The notes under the pieces are model-generated. The model made no database searches and was not told where the DNA came from. It worked only from the letters and a program-made list of their open reading frames with translations. From NCBI RefSeq assembly GCF_030646155.1, contig NZ_JAUTDN010000014.1, forward strand, positions 50,144 to 114,143: DNA of 64,000 nt, read 5' to 3'. The DNA is from Conexibacter sp. CPCC 205762 (GTDB lineage: Bacteria > Actinomycetota > Thermoleophilia > Solirubrobacterales > Solirubrobacteraceae). A program made the translations under genes and the position numbers. Of this stretch, positions 52,286-62,264 are shown one piece after another (positions within the stretch are counted from its first letter, which is position 1; each line of letters begins with the position of its first letter).

Positions 52286-52845
52286 TGGAACCGTTCGAGA
52301 CGATCACGTCGAGACCGTCGGTGCTGATGCGCGACGACGTCGACACCGACCAGATCATGCCCAAGCAGTTCCTGAAGCGGGTCGAGCGCACCGGCTTCGG
52401 CGAGTTCCTCTTCGACGACTGGTCGAGAGAGGACGGCTGGGACCTGCCGAGAACGCAGGTGCTGGTGACCGGCCGCAACTTCGGCTGCGGCTCCTCGCGC
52501 GAGCACGCGCCGTGGGGCCTGGAGGACTACGGCTTCAAGGCGATCGTCGCCGAGAGCTTCGCCGACATCTTCAGATCGAACTGCACGAAGATCGGCCTGC
52601 TGCCGATCCAGCTCGACCGCGCGACCGTCGAGTCGATCGCCGACTCCGACTCGGTCCAGGTCGACCTCGCCGCGCAGGAGGTGCGCTGGGAGGGCGGCCA
52701 GGCGTCGTTCGAGATCGACGAGCAGATCAAGCACCGCCTGCTGAACGGCCTCGACGACATCGCGCTGACGCTGCAGCAGGGCGACGCGCTGAGCGCCTAC
52801 GAGTCCGACCGCGAGCGCTCCGGCCCCGTCACGACGGCGCTCTAG
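52285..52845 (+). CDS. leuD: 3-Isopropylmalate dehydratase small subunit
   Basis: 186 residues. The swivel-domain partner of Leu[17 protein letters not shown] at about 16-31 and [15 protein letters not shown] at about 72-86 are the signature motifs; [12 protein letters not shown] follows. The ATG overlaps the stop of the 18-residue ORF. Only 4 bp before leuB. Confidence 0.95.
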   Translation: MEPFETITSRPSVLMRDDVDTDQIMPKQFLKRVERTGFGEFLFDDWSREDGWDLPRTQVLVTGRNFGCGSSREHAPWGLEDYGFKAIVAESFADIFRSNCTKIGLLPIQLDRATVESIADSDSVQVDLAAQEVRWEGGQASFEIDEQIKHRLLNGLDDIALTLQQGDALSAYESDRERSGPVTTAL

Positions 52846-52849
52846 AGAT

Positions 52850-53875
52850 ATGACCAAGACCATCGCACTGCTGCCCGGTGACGGCATCGGGCCGGAGATC
52901 ACCGCGCCGACGGTCGAGCTGCTGAACAAGCTCGGCGACTTCGCCTTCGAGGAGCACCTCTTCGGCGGCGTCTCGATCGACGCGCACGGCACCGCCCTCA
53001 CCGACGAGGTGACGGCCGCCTGCCAGCGCTCCGACGCCGTCCTGCTGGCGGCCGTCGGCGGCCCCAAGTGGGACACGACCGACCCGAGCAGGCCGCGCCC
53101 GGAGCAGGGCCTGCTGGGCCTGCGCAAGGCGCTCGGCCTGTACGCGAACCTGCGTCCCGTGCGGCCGCTGCCGGCGCTCTACGACGCCAGCCCGCTGAAG
53201 CGCGAGATCATCGACGGGACCGACCTGCTGGTCGTGCGCGAGCTGACCGGCGGCCTCTACTTCGGCGATCGCGGCCGCAGAGACGACGTCGCCTGGGACA
53301 CGATGATCTACTCCGTCGAGGAGATCGAGCGGATCGTCCGCGCCGGCTTCAGAGCGGCGAGAAAGAAGCTGACGAGCGTCGACAAGGCGAACGTGCTCGA
53401 GTCCTCGCGCCTCTGGCGCGAGGTCGTGCTGCGGATCCACGCCGAGGAGTTCAGCCACATCGAGCTGGAGCACGTGCTCGTCGACAACGCCGCGATGCAG
53501 CTGATCTCGAACCCGACGTCGTTCGAGGTGATCGTCACCGAGAACATGTTCGGCGACATCCTCAGCGACGAGTCGGCGATGCTGACCGGCTCGATCGGCC
53601 TGCTCCCGAGCGCCTCGCTCGGCGGCGACGGACCGGGCCTGTTCGAGCCCGTCCACGGCTCCGCGCCGGACATCGCCGGCAAGGGGATCGCGAACCCGCT
53701 CGCGATGTTCCTGTCGGCCGCGCTGCTGCTGCGCCACGGCCTCGGCATGGAGGCGGAGGCGGCAGCGGTAGAATCGGCCGTCGACCGTGCGCTGGCAGAG
53801 GGCCTGCGCACTGCGGACCTGGGCGGCGACGCGAACACCGCCGCGGCCTCCCAGGCCGTTCTGAACTACCTGTAA
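52850..53875 (+). CDS. leuB: 3-Isopropylmalate dehydrogenase
   Basis: 341 residues. Oxidises and decarboxylates 3-isopropylmalate with [14 protein letters not shown] at the N-terminus, AVGGPKWD at about 66, the substrate-binding arginine region LRPVRPL at about 102, [11 protein letters not shown] at about 131 and [27 protein letters not shown] at about 230 are typical; [14 protein letters not shown] closes the active site. AGAGAT-only spacing before the ATG, so it depends on coupling with leuD. Confidence 0.95.
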   Translation: MTKTIALLPGDGIGPEITAPTVELLNKLGDFAFEEHLFGGVSIDAHGTALTDEVTAACQRSDAVLLAAVGGPKWDTTDPSRPRPEQGLLGLRKALGLYANLRPVRPLPALYDASPLKREIIDGTDLLVVRELTGGLYFGDRGRRDDVAWDTMIYSVEEIERIVRAGFRAARKKLTSVDKANVLESSRLWREVVLRIHAEEFSHIELEHVLVDNAAMQLISNPTSFEVIVTENMFGDILSDESAMLTGSIGLLPSASLGGDGPGLFEPVHGSAPDIAGKGIANPLAMFLSAALLLRHGLGMEAEAAAVESAVDRALAEGLRTADLGGDANTAAASQAVLNYL

Positions 53876-53884
53876 GGAGCAGTC

Positions 53885-54820
53885 GTGGACCAAGCGGACC
53901 TCATCTGGATGAACGGAGAGCTCGTCGCCTGGGAGGACGCGAAGGTTCACGTACTGACGCACGCGCTGCACTACGGCACCGGCGTCTTCGAGGGAATCCG
54001 CGCGTATGAGACGGAGCGCGGGACGGCCATCTTCCGTAATCAAGAGCACATCGAGCGGCTCTTCAGATCGGCCGACCTCTACTACATGCCGGTGCCGTAC
54101 ACGCAGGAGCAGATCAAGGCCGCGACGCACGAGCTGATCACGGCCAACAACCTGCCCGCCTGCTACATCCGGCCGCTCGTCTACCGCGGCGCGGGCGTGA
54201 TGGGCCTGAACCCGCTCGACGCGCCCGTCGAGGTCGCGATCGCGGCCTGGTCGTGGGGCGCCTACCTCGGCGACGAGGGCAAGACGAAGGGCGTGCGCGC
54301 GAAGGTCTCCTCGTGGCGGCGGATCAGCGGCGAGTCGCTGATCCCGCATGCGAAGGCCTCCGGCCAGTACCTCAACTCGGTGCTGGCGAAGATCGAGTCG
54401 CACAAGGCCGGCTACGAGGAGGGCATCCTGCTCGACAGCCAGGGCAACGTCTGCGAGGGGACGGGCGAGAACCTCTTCCTCGTGCGCGACGGCAAGATCT
54501 TCACGCCGACCGAGACCGGCGGCATCCTCAACGGGATCAACCGCCGCTCGGTGATGCAGATCGCCGCCGACGAGGGCTTCGAGCTGATCGAGAGAGACCT
54601 CGCGCGCGCGGAGCTGTACCTCGCCGACGAGATCTTCATGACCGGCACCGCCGCCGAGCTGACGCCGATCCGCGAGATAGACGACCGCCCCGTCGGCGGC
54701 ACGGGCGTCCCCGGCCCGGTCACCCAGCGGCTGCAGAAGGTCTTCGACGACGCGCTGCACGCGCGCGACGAGCGCTACCTGGCGTGGAACGACGTCGTGC
54801 CGGTGCGCGCCACGTCATGA
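53885..54820 (+). CDS. ilvE: Branched-chain amino acid aminotransferase
   Basis: 311 residues from GTG. PLP class IV enzyme adding the amino group to 2-oxo acids in the last step of Val, Leu and Ile. YGTGVFEGIRAYET at about 36, the PLP-lysine region HAKASGQYLNSVLAK at about 157 and CEGTGENLFLV at about 193 are present, as in the long IlvE type. AAGGAG lies 7 bases before the GTG. Stop overlaps the cimA ATG (ATGA). Confidence 0.93.
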   Translation: MDQADLIWMNGELVAWEDAKVHVLTHALHYGTGVFEGIRAYETERGTAIFRNQEHIERLFRSADLYYMPVPYTQEQIKAATHELITANNLPACYIRPLVYRGAGVMGLNPLDAPVEVAIAAWSWGAYLGDEGKTKGVRAKVSSWRRISGESLIPHAKASGQYLNSVLAKIESHKAGYEEGILLDSQGNVCEGTGENLFLVRDGKIFTPTETGGILNGINRRSVMQIAADEGFELIERDLARAELYLADEIFMTGTAAELTPIREIDDRPVGGTGVPGPVTQRLQKVFDDALHARDERYLAWNDVVPVRATS

Positions 54821-56427
54821 GCGCCATCCAGCTCTACGACACGACCCTCCGCGACGGCATGCAGGGGGAGGGGATGTCGCTTTCGGCCGAGGAGAAGCTG
54901 CGCGTCGCGCACCGCCTCGACGCGCTCGGGATCGATCTGATCGAGGCCGGCTTCCCGAGCTCGAACCCGAAGGAGCTGGAGCTGTTCGAGCTGCTCTCGC
55001 GGGAGCGCTTCACGCACGCGCAGATCGCCGCCTTCGGGATGACCCGGCGGCGTGACGCGCGCGCCGAGGACGACGCCGCGCTGCGGGTGCTGGTCGACTC
55101 GTTCGCGCCCGTCTGCACGATCGTCGGCAAGACCTGGAGCCTCCACCTGGAGAAGGTCGTCAAGGTCGACCGCGACGAGAACCTGCGCATGATCGAGGAG
55201 TCGGTCGCCTTCCTGCGCGCTGAGGGCAAGCGCGTCGTCTACGACGCCGAGCACTGCTTCGACGGCTGGTACGCCGATCGCGACTACGCACTGCGCTGCC
55301 TGCGCACGGCGGCCGAGGCCGGCGCCGAGACGATCGTCATGTGCGACACCAACGGCGCCCACCTGCCCGGCCAGATCTCGGCCGCGGTCGCCGACGCCGT
55401 CGCCCACCTCGCCGACACCGGCGTCCAGGTCGGGATCCACTGTCACGACGACGCCGGCGTCGGCGTCGCCAACTCGCTCGCGGCGGTCGAGGCCGGCGCG
55501 CGCCAGGTGCAGGGGACGATGAACGGCTACGGCGAGCGCTGCGGCAACGCCAACCTCGTCTCGATCGTGCCCAACCTGCAGCTGAAGCAGGGCCGCGAGT
55601 GCATCTCCGAGCAGCAGCTGGCGTCGCTGACGGAGACCGCGCACTACCTCGACGAGCTGCTCAACCGCACGCCGAACGCCGACGCCCCGTACGTCGGCAA
55701 GAACGCCTTCGCGCACAAGGGCGGCATGCACGTCGCCGGCGTGATGGCCGACGCGACGACCTTCGAGCACATGGACCCGGCGCTCGTCGGCAACCAGCGC
55801 GAGCTGCTGATCTCCGAGCTGGGCGGCAAGGGCACCGTCGCGGCGCGCGCGGAGGAGGCCGGCATAGCGCTGGACGACGCCGCCTCCCGCCGCGTGATCG
55901 ACCGCGTCAAGGAGCTGGAGCACCGCGGCTACGCCTACGAGGCGGCCGACGGCTCGTTCGAGCTGCTGCTGCGCAAGGAGTCGGGCCAGTACGAGCCGCT
56001 CTTCACGCTCGAGTCGTGGCGCGTGATCGTCGAGCAGCGCGCTGACGGCAAGGTCGAGACCGAGGCGACGATCAAGATCTGGATCGACGGCGAGCGCTAC
56101 GTCCGCACCGGCGAGGGCAACGGCCCCGTCCACGCGCTCGACAACGCGCTGCGCTCGGTGATCGGCGATACCCACCCGCACATCGCCGACACCGGCCTCG
56201 TCAACTTCAAGGTCCGCATCCTCGACGAGACGAAGGGCACCGAGGCGGTCACGCGCGTGCTGCTCGACGCCTCCGACGGCCATGACGTGTGGGGCTCGAT
56301 CGGCGTCTCGGAGAACGTCATCGCCGCCTCCTGGGACGCGCTCGTCGACTCGCTCGAGTACGCCGTCCAGCCGGGCCGCGAGCTGGCGCCGCCGGCCAGC
56401 CGCGACGCCGCCGGGTCCGCTTCGTGA
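54817..56427 (+). CDS. cimA: Citramalate synthase
   Basis: 536 residues. LeuA-like enzyme that condenses acetyl-CoA with pyruvate, giving 2-oxobutanoate for isoleucine without threonine. YDTTLRDGMQGEGMSLS at about 6-22, IHCHDDAGVGVANS at about 207-220 and NGYGERCGNANL at about 237 follow the CimA pattern, and the C-terminal regulatory domain (FELLLRKESGQYEPLF onward) is of the CimA type rather than LeuA. Overlaps ilvE by 4 bp and the next gene by GTGA, so the operon is translated as a coupled chain. Confidence 0.9.
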   Translation: MSAIQLYDTTLRDGMQGEGMSLSAEEKLRVAHRLDALGIDLIEAGFPSSNPKELELFELLSRERFTHAQIAAFGMTRRRDARAEDDAALRVLVDSFAPVCTIVGKTWSLHLEKVVKVDRDENLRMIEESVAFLRAEGKRVVYDAEHCFDGWYADRDYALRCLRTAAEAGAETIVMCDTNGAHLPGQISAAVADAVAHLADTGVQVGIHCHDDAGVGVANSLAAVEAGARQVQGTMNGYGERCGNANLVSIVPNLQLKQGRECISEQQLASLTETAHYLDELLNRTPNADAPYVGKNAFAHKGGMHVAGVMADATTFEHMDPALVGNQRELLISELGGKGTVAARAEEAGIALDDAASRRVIDRVKELEHRGYAYEAADGSFELLLRKESGQYEPLFTLESWRVIVEQRADGKVETEATIKIWIDGERYVRTGEGNGPVHALDNALRSVIGDTHPHIADTGLVNFKVRILDETKGTEAVTRVLLDASDGHDVWGSIGVSENVIAASWDALVDSLEYAVQPGRELAPPASRDAAGSAS

Positions 56428-57551
56428 GCGCCGCGACCGACGTGATCCCGGTCGCGAAGCCGTTCCTCGGCGTCGAGGAGGAGGAGCGCGTGCTGGAGGT
56501 GCTGCGCTCCGGCTGGCTGTCGCTCGGCCCGCGCGTGCCGGAGTTCGAGCAGACGTTCACCGACCGTCTCAGCGTGCCGCACGCCGCCGCCGTCTCCAGC
56601 GGCACGGCGGGCCTGCACCTCGGCCTGCGCGCCGTCGGCATCGGCGAGGGCGACGAGGTCGTCACGAGCCCGTTCTCGTTCGTCGCCTCCGCCAACGCGG
56701 CCGTCTACGAGCGCGCCAAGCCGGTCTTCGCCGACATCGATCCGGTCACGCTCAACCTCGACCCGCAGGCCGCCGCGGCGGCGGTCACCGACCGCACACG
56801 CGCGCTGCTGCCGGTCCACATCTTCGGCTACCCGGCTGATCTGCCGGCGTTCGAGGCGATGAAGCTGCCGATCGTCGAGGACGCCTGCGAGGCGCTCGGC
56901 GCGGTCCACGCCGACGGCCTCCCGGTCGGCGGCCGCGGCCATCCGGCCGTGTTCGCCTTCTACGCCAACAAGCAGATCACGACCGGCGAGGGCGGCATGG
57001 TCGTGCTCGGCGACGCGGCGATGAAGGAGCGGATCGACTCCGAGCGCAACCAGGGCCGCGCGCCCGAGATGGGCTGGCTCGACCACGACCGGCTCGGCTT
57101 CAACTACCGCCTCTCCGACATCGCCTGCGCCGTCGGGATCGTGCAGATGCAGCGGCTGCCGTTCCTGCTGGAGCAGCGCGCCCGCGTCGCCGCCGCGTAC
57201 CGCGCCGCGTTCGCCGCCGAGCCGGTCGAGGACCTCGTGCTGCCGTGCGCCGACGCCGACGGCAACACGCGCGGCTGGTTCGTCTTCGTCGTGCAGCTGC
57301 CGCGCACGGTCGACCGCGACGAGACGATCCGCGCGCTGTCGGCGCGCGGGATCCAGAGCAAGCCGTACCTGCCCTCGATCCACCTGATGAGCTTCTACAG
57401 AGAGCAGTTCGGCTACCGCGAAGGCCAGTTCCCGGTCGCCGAGGCGGTCTCGGCGCGCTCGATCGCGCTGCCGTTCTTCCCGCAGATGACGGAGGGCCAG
57501 GTCGCCCGCGTCGTCGCGGAGCTGCGCGGCATCCTGACGACGCCGAGCTGA
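56424..57551 (+). CDS. DegT/DnrJ/EryC1-family PLP aminotransferase
   Basis: 375 residues from GTG overlapping the cimA stop (GTGA). Sugar-aminotransferase fold: VPVAKPFLG-type start, SSGTAGLHLGLRAVGIGEGDEV at about 53, the PLP loop FAFYANKQITTGEGGMV (Lys, about 175-191) and NYRLSDIACAVGIVQ at about 222. Members usually aminate keto-sugars for lipopolysaccharide or antibiotics. Its place at the end of a branched-chain amino acid operon is unexpected; it may simply be co-transcribed or have an unusual substrate. Confidence 0.85.
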   Translation: MSAATDVIPVAKPFLGVEEEERVLEVLRSGWLSLGPRVPEFEQTFTDRLSVPHAAAVSSGTAGLHLGLRAVGIGEGDEVVTSPFSFVASANAAVYERAKPVFADIDPVTLNLDPQAAAAAVTDRTRALLPVHIFGYPADLPAFEAMKLPIVEDACEALGAVHADGLPVGGRGHPAVFAFYANKQITTGEGGMVVLGDAAMKERIDSERNQGRAPEMGWLDHDRLGFNYRLSDIACAVGIVQMQRLPFLLEQRARVAAAYRAAFAAEPVEDLVLPCADADGNTRGWFVFVVQLPRTVDRDETIRALSARGIQSKPYLPSIHLMSFYREQFGYREGQFPVAEAVSARSIALPFFPQMTEGQVARVVAELRGILTTPS

Positions 57552-57589
57552 CGCGGCTCGCCATGAGGCTGGCTTTCGCGCTCGGCACG

Positions 57590-57595
57590 TAGACT
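57590..57595 (+). promoter_or_regulatory. -10-like TAGACT for argH
   Basis: TAGACT ends 7 bases before the argH ATG at 57603. Confidence 0.45.
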
Positions 57596-57602
57596 CGCGG
57601 GC

Positions 57603-58961
57603 ATGTCCCGCTTCTCCGAGCCCCAGCACCCCGTCTTCCAGCAGCTCAACGCGTCGATCGGCTTCGACTGGCGCCTCGGCCCGTACGACGTCGACCTCTC
57701 GCGCGCGCACGCGAAGATGCTCGCGGCGCAGGGGATCATCGGCTCCGACGACCGCGACGCGCTGCTGCGAGCGCTCGACGCCGTCGAACGGGAGCTGGGC
57801 GACGGCTCGTTCCCGTTCGAGCCCGACGACGAGGACATCCACATGGCGATCGAGCGGCGGATCACGCAGCTCGCCGGCCGTGTCGGCGGCAAGCTCCACA
57901 CCGCCCGCTCGCGCAACGACCAGGTCGCGACCGACGTCGCGCTCTTCACGCGCGCGCACGCGCAGGCGGCGCAGACGGCGATCAGAGCGCTGATGAGCGC
58001 GCTCGTGAGCAGCGCCGAGCGCCACCTCGACTGGAAGATGCCCGGCTACACGCACCTGCAGCGGGCGCAGCCGGTCTACCTCAGCCACCACCTGCTCGCG
58101 TACGTCTGGATGCTGGCGCGCGACCTCGACAAGTTCGCCGCCGTCGAGCGCGCGACGGCGAGACTGCCGCTCGGCGCCGGCGCCCTGGCCGGCGTCAACT
58201 TCGACACCGACCGCCAGCTGGTCGCGCGCGAGCTGGGCTTCGCGGCGGTCGCCGAGAACTCGATCGACGCCGTCTCCAACCGCGACTTCGTGCTCGACTA
58301 CCTCGCCGCCGCGGCGACCTGCGCGACCCATCTGTCGCGCCTCGGCGCGGAGATCGTGCTGTGGTCCAGCAGCGAGTTCGCCTTTGCCGAGGTCTCCGAC
58401 GCGTGGGCGTCGGGCTCCTCGATCATGCCGCAGAAGAAGAACCCCGACGCGGCCGAGCTGCTGCGCGCGAAGGCGCCGCGGATCGCCGGCCACTTCGTCG
58501 CGCTCCAGGGCGTGATGCACGCCCTCCCGCTGACCTACAACAAGGACATGCAGGAGGACAAGGAGCACCTCTTCGACGCTGTCGACACGCTCGAGCTGAT
58601 CCTTGCGGCCGCGACCGGCATGATCGAGGGGATCAGATTCGACCGCGCGCGGATGGCCGACGCCGCCTCCGACGAGTTCCCTGCCGCGACCGACGTCGCC
58701 GACCTGCTCGTGCGCAGAGGGATGCCGTTCCGCGAGTGCCACGGCGTCGTCGCCGGCCTCGTCAAGAAGGCGGTCGACAGCGGCCGCACGCTGACGCAGC
58801 TGACGCCGGAGGAGATCCGCGAGCAGTCCGAGCTGCTCGACGCGGAGTACTACGAGGTGCTGAGAGGCGACCGCTGGCTGGAGTCGAAGGACTCCGAGGG
58901 CGGCACCAGCCTCCGCCGCGTCCGCGAGCAGCTCGACAAGGCCCGCGCGCTGCTGGCGTGA
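57603..58961 (+). CDS. argH: Argininosuccinate lyase family protein
   Basis: 452 residues. Splits argininosuccinate into arginine and fumarate. HTARSRNDQVATD at about 98, the catalytic-His region YTHLQRAQPVYLSHHLLAY at about 147, and the flexible signature GSSIMPQKKNPD at about 273 with the catalytic Ser are intact. No other arg gene is in the window, so it stands apart from its pathway. A TAGACT box lies 7 bases upstream. Confidence 0.92.
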   Translation: MSRFSEPQHPVFQQLNASIGFDWRLGPYDVDLSRAHAKMLAAQGIIGSDDRDALLRALDAVERELGDGSFPFEPDDEDIHMAIERRITQLAGRVGGKLHTARSRNDQVATDVALFTRAHAQAAQTAIRALMSALVSSAERHLDWKMPGYTHLQRAQPVYLSHHLLAYVWMLARDLDKFAAVERATARLPLGAGALAGVNFDTDRQLVARELGFAAVAENSIDAVSNRDFVLDYLAAAATCATHLSRLGAEIVLWSSSEFAFAEVSDAWASGSSIMPQKKNPDAAELLRAKAPRIAGHFVALQGVMHALPLTYNKDMQEDKEHLFDAVDTLELILAAATGMIEGIRFDRARMADAASDEFPAATDVADLLVRRGMPFRECHGVVAGLVKKAVDSGRTLTQLTPEEIREQSELLDAEYYEVLRGDRWLESKDSEGGTSLRRVREQLDKARALLA

Positions 58962-59037
58962 CACGCCTCGCGCCCGCGACCCCGCGCCGCACCGCGCCCG
59001 CGACCCTCGAGCCCGCGCGCCGACGCCTCCTGACGCG

Positions 59038-59664
59038 ATGACGCAGCCCCTCGCGCGCGACTTCTACGACCACCCCGTCGTCGACGTCGCGCGCGACCTC
59101 GTCGGCTGCGTGCTCGACCACGCCGGAGTCAGCGGCGTGATCGTCGAGACCGAGGCCTACCACGACTCCGAGCCGGCCTGCCACGCCTACGTCGGCCTGA
59201 CCGAGCGCACGCGACCGCTGTTCGGCCCGCCTGGCCGCGCCTACGTCTACCGCTCCTACGGCATCCACGCGCTCGTCAACGCCGTCTGCGAGCACGAGGG
59301 CGTCGGCGCCGCCGTGCTGATCCGCGCGCTCGAGCCGCTCGCCGGCGTCGAGCAGATGCGCGCCCGCCGCGGCCTCACCCGTGCGGAGGACCTCTGCTCC
59401 GGCCCCGGCAAGCTGACGCAGGCGCTCGACGTCGAGCTGCAGCTCAACGAGGCCGACCTGCTCACGAGCCCGTTGCGGATCCTCCCGCGCCCCGCTGACC
59501 GCCCGGTGCCCGAGCTTGTCGCCGGCACGCGGATCGGGATCAGAAAGGCGGCCGACCTGCCGTGGCGCTTCTGCGCCCGCGGCAACCGCAACGTCTCGAA
59601 GCCGTGGCCTGAAGGCCTCGCGGTCGCTCCGCTTCGCGGCAACGCCGCAACGCGCGTCAGCTGA
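59038..59664 (+). CDS. 3-Methyladenine DNA glycosylase (AAG/MPG family)
   Basis: 208 residues, family length. Removes alkylated purines in base excision repair. [19 protein letters not shown] at about 36-54 holds the catalytic Glu, [19 protein letters not shown] at about 68-86 the intercalating and binding residues, and [17 protein letters not shown] the conserved loop. ATG 59038 lies 76 bases after argH with no clear ribosome site. Its 3' end is 23 bp from the convergent PBP1A gene. Confidence 0.9.
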   Translation: MTQPLARDFYDHPVVDVARDLVGCVLDHAGVSGVIVETEAYHDSEPACHAYVGLTERTRPLFGPPGRAYVYRSYGIHALVNAVCEHEGVGAAVLIRALEPLAGVEQMRARRGLTRAEDLCSGPGKLTQALDVELQLNEADLLTSPLRILPRPADRPVPELVAGTRIGIRKAADLPWRFCARGNRNVSKPWPEGLAVAPLRGNAATRVS

Positions 59665-59687
59665 CTCGCAGCGCGCCGCCCACCGGC

Positions 59688-62156
59688 TCAGCCGGTCGGG
59701 ACGCCCGCGCCGCCGCCTTCGGCACCGGCTCCGCCGGTGTCACCGCCGCCTCCGGCGCCGGTGTCTGGCGGGGGAGCTGCAGGCGTGTCGGTCCCCCCGC
59801 CGGCGCCGGTGCCTCCACCGCCGCCGGTGTCGGGCGCGGGTGTGACCGGTGTGTCGGTTCCGCCGCCGGCGCCGGTGTCGCCACCGCCGCCAGCACCTGT
59901 CGTGCCGCCGCCGGTCGTCCCGCCGCCGGTGCCGGTGTCGCCTCCGCCCGTGCCGGTGTCACCGCCGGTCCCGCCGGTCGTGCCGCCGGTCGTGTCGGTT
60001 CCGTCGGTGCTGGGGGCGCTGTCGCCGCTCGCGTCGGAGGACGAGGTGTCCGGGCCGCTGTACAGCTCGCCGGGCGTCGTCGAGGTCGTGTCGACCGAGT
60101 CGTCGCCGTTCTTGCGCGCCTCGTCGGCGAGTCTGCGCTGCTCGTAGATGCCCAGCGCGGAGGTGAGGAAGTTGTGGAACAGCTGCGCCGGGTAGGTGCC
60201 GCCCGCGACCGGCTCGCCGCCGTACTGGGTCAGCATCGGCACGAGTCTGTCCGGGTAGCCGACCCAGATCGCGATCGTCAGCTGGTCGTTCCAGCCGACG
60301 AACCAGGCGTCGCCGTAGTTCTCGGTCGTGCCGGTCTTGCCCGCGACGATCGTGCCCGAGACCTGCGCCTTCACACCGCTGCCGTAGGCGACGACGCCCT
60401 CCATGATCGATCTCGTCTCGGCCGCGATCGTCGGGTCGATCACCTGCTTCTCTCTCAGCGATCTGACGTTGTCGTCGACGACCTTGCCGGAGCTGTCGAC
60501 GACCTTGTGGACGCCGATCGGGCCGCGGTCTGGCGCGCCCAGCTCCGGGTTCCAGATGCGCTTGCCGCCCGTCGCAATCGTCTCGTACGCGTGCGCCATG
60601 TCGAGCGGCGTGACGCCCTCTCTGAGGCCGCCGAGCGTCATCGCGAGGTTGGTCGAGATCGGCGTGCGGATGCCGAGCTTCCTGGCCGTGCGGGCGATCT
60701 TTCTCGTCCCGACCTGGATGCCGACCTCGGCGTAGACCGAGTTGTCGGAGTTCGCCGTCGCGCTGCGCAGCGAGGAGGAGCCGGAGTAGGCGTCGCCGTA
60801 GTTTCTGACGATGAACGCCTCCTTGCCGTTGGTCCCGGGAACCGGGAACTCCTTCGGCTGGGAGGAGTAGACGTTGTCGGGCGAGATCCCCTGCTCGAGC
60901 GCGGTCACGAGCGTGAACGGCTTGAAGGTCGAGCCGGGCTGGCGCTGGCCCTGCGTCGCGAGGTTGAACGGGCGCGTCGCGTAGTCGGGCCCGCCGACCA
61001 TCGCGCGCACCTCGCCGGTCTTGTTGTCGATCGCGACGAGCGACGCCTCCGGCAGGCCGGAGCCCGCCGGCAGCATCTCGCTGATCGTCTGCTCGGCCGC
61101 GTTCTGCAGGTCGAGGTCGAGCGAGGTCGTGATTCTGAGACCGCCGTTGAACGCTCTGAACGCGCCGTAGTGGTTGACGATCTGCTGGCGCACCCAGCTG
61201 GTGAAGTACGGCGAGGCCGACGTCTCCTGCGGCGGCGTCAGGTCGCCCTGCGTCGGCAGCGGGTCCTCGATGTCTCTCGCATACTCGCTGGCGGTGATGT
61301 AGCCCTGGTCGCGCATGTAGCGGAGCACGATGTCGCGCCGCATTCTCGCGTTTCTGGGATTGACGACCGGGTCGTATGCGCTCGGCGAGGCGACGACGGC
61401 GGCGATCAGCGCCGCCTCCGGCGTCGTCAGCTGCGAGGCGCACATGTTGCGTCTCGTCGCGCCGCAGCCGCCGGGCTGGCCGTACCCGTGGCGGCTGCCG
61501 AAGTAGACGCGGGCGGCGGACTCGATCCCGTGGGCGCCGTTGCCGAAGTAGATCTGGTTCAGATACTCGGTGAGGATCTTCTCCTTCGGCCACTGCTTCG
61601 TCAGGTGGTACGCGAGCGCAGCTTCCTTCAGCTTGTTGAAGAGCGTACGGTCGTTCTGCGCCTCGAGCGCGTTCTTGACGAACTGCTGCGTGATCGTCGA
61701 GGCGCCCTGGACGGCGCCGCCCCTCGTCACGTCCTGCACCACCGCGCGCGCGATGCCCTGCAGGTCGAAGCCGTTGTTCTGGTAGAAGCGCTTGTCCTCG
61801 ATCGCGATGATCGCGTGCTGCATCGCCGGCGCGATCTGTCTGAAGCTGACGAGGACGACGTTGTTGTTGTTCTGCAGGATCCCAAGTCTCCGCCCGCGGT
61901 AGTCCAGCAGGACGGAGTTGTTCTTGTTGTCCTTGTACTGCTCTCTGTTCTCCAGGTTCGGCAGGTCGGACGCGACCGCCATCATCATCCCGAAGACGGT
62001 CGAGACGACGGCCAGTATCGAGAGGCCGAAGAGGATCGAGAGCAGCCGCAGCTTCTTGATGCGGGGCTTGCCCTCACGACGTCGCCGACGGCGCGCCTTG
62101 AGGCGGGCTCGCAGCGAGCCGCTGCCCTGAGTGGGTGTGTTCCCGTCGAAGCTCAT
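59688..62156 (-). CDS. Class A penicillin-binding protein (PBP1A-like)
   Basis: 822 residues from ATG 62156. Basic N-terminus, one membrane segment (about 38-62), then a GT51 transglycosylase domain (catalytic Glu in AIEDKRFYQNNGF at about 120; GASTITQQFVKN) and a transpeptidase domain with SxxK in GSTFKPFT, SxN-like in ANSDNSVYA and KTG in AGKTGTTENYGDAW. It polymerises and crosslinks peptidoglycan outside the membrane. The last ~120 residues are Gly, Thr, Asp and Pro repeats (GAGGGTDTP), a low-complexity tail. The TTG at 62192 is a possible upstream start. Confidence 0.92.
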   Translation of the reverse strand: MSFDGNTPTQGSGSLRARLKARRRRRREGKPRIKKLRLLSILFGLSILAVVSTVFGMMMAVASDLPNLENREQYKDNKNNSVLLDYRGRRLGILQNNNNVVLVSFRQIAPAMQHAIIAIEDKRFYQNNGFDLQGIARAVVQDVTRGGAVQGASTITQQFVKNALEAQNDRTLFNKLKEAALAYHLTKQWPKEKILTEYLNQIYFGNGAHGIESAARVYFGSRHGYGQPGGCGATRRNMCASQLTTPEAALIAAVVASPSAYDPVVNPRNARMRRDIVLRYMRDQGYITASEYARDIEDPLPTQGDLTPPQETSASPYFTSWVRQQIVNHYGAFRAFNGGLRITTSLDLDLQNAAEQTISEMLPAGSGLPEASLVAIDNKTGEVRAMVGGPDYATRPFNLATQGQRQPGSTFKPFTLVTALEQGISPDNVYSSQPKEFPVPGTNGKEAFIVRNYGDAYSGSSSLRSATANSDNSVYAEVGIQVGTRKIARTARKLGIRTPISTNLAMTLGGLREGVTPLDMAHAYETIATGGKRIWNPELGAPDRGPIGVHKVVDSSGKVVDDNVRSLREKQVIDPTIAAETRSIMEGVVAYGSGVKAQVSGTIVAGKTGTTENYGDAWFVGWNDQLTIAIWVGYPDRLVPMLTQYGGEPVAGGTYPAQLFHNFLTSALGIYEQRRLADEARKNGDDSVDTTSTTPGELYSGPDTSSSDASGDSAPSTDGTDTTGGTTGGTGGDTGTGGGDTGTGGGTTGGGTTGAGGGGDTGAGGGTDTPVTPAPDTGGGGGTGAGGGTDTPAAPPPDTGAGGGGDTGGAGAEGGGAGVPTG
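59690..60010 (-). repeat. Low-complexity repeats in the PBP1A tail
   Basis: The DNA repeats units close to GCCGGTGTC and GCCGCCGCCGGTG and encodes GAGGGTDTP and PDTGAGGGG-type stretches. The copies are imperfect. The region probably slips and is likely to vary in length between strains. Confidence 0.6.
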
Positions 62157-62245
62157 ACGTCGTGCCGGCGGCCGCGGCCTCGACTGGTCCAAGGCTGCGC
62201 CGCCGGTGTGGCAGGCCTGACGAAAGGGGCCTCACCGGGAGTTTC

Positions 62246-62255
62246 AGTCTAGCAT
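62246..62255. promoter_or_regulatory. Overlapping divergent -10 boxes, PBP1A and tyrS
   Basis: In AGTCTAGCAT, the plus strand reads TAGCAT ending 9 bases before the tyrS ATG, and the minus strand reads TAGACT, which would give PBP1A a leader of about 85 bases. The two boxes share TA, the same arrangement as at 37066-37075. Confidence 0.45.
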
Positions 62256-62264
62256 TGGGGCTGC

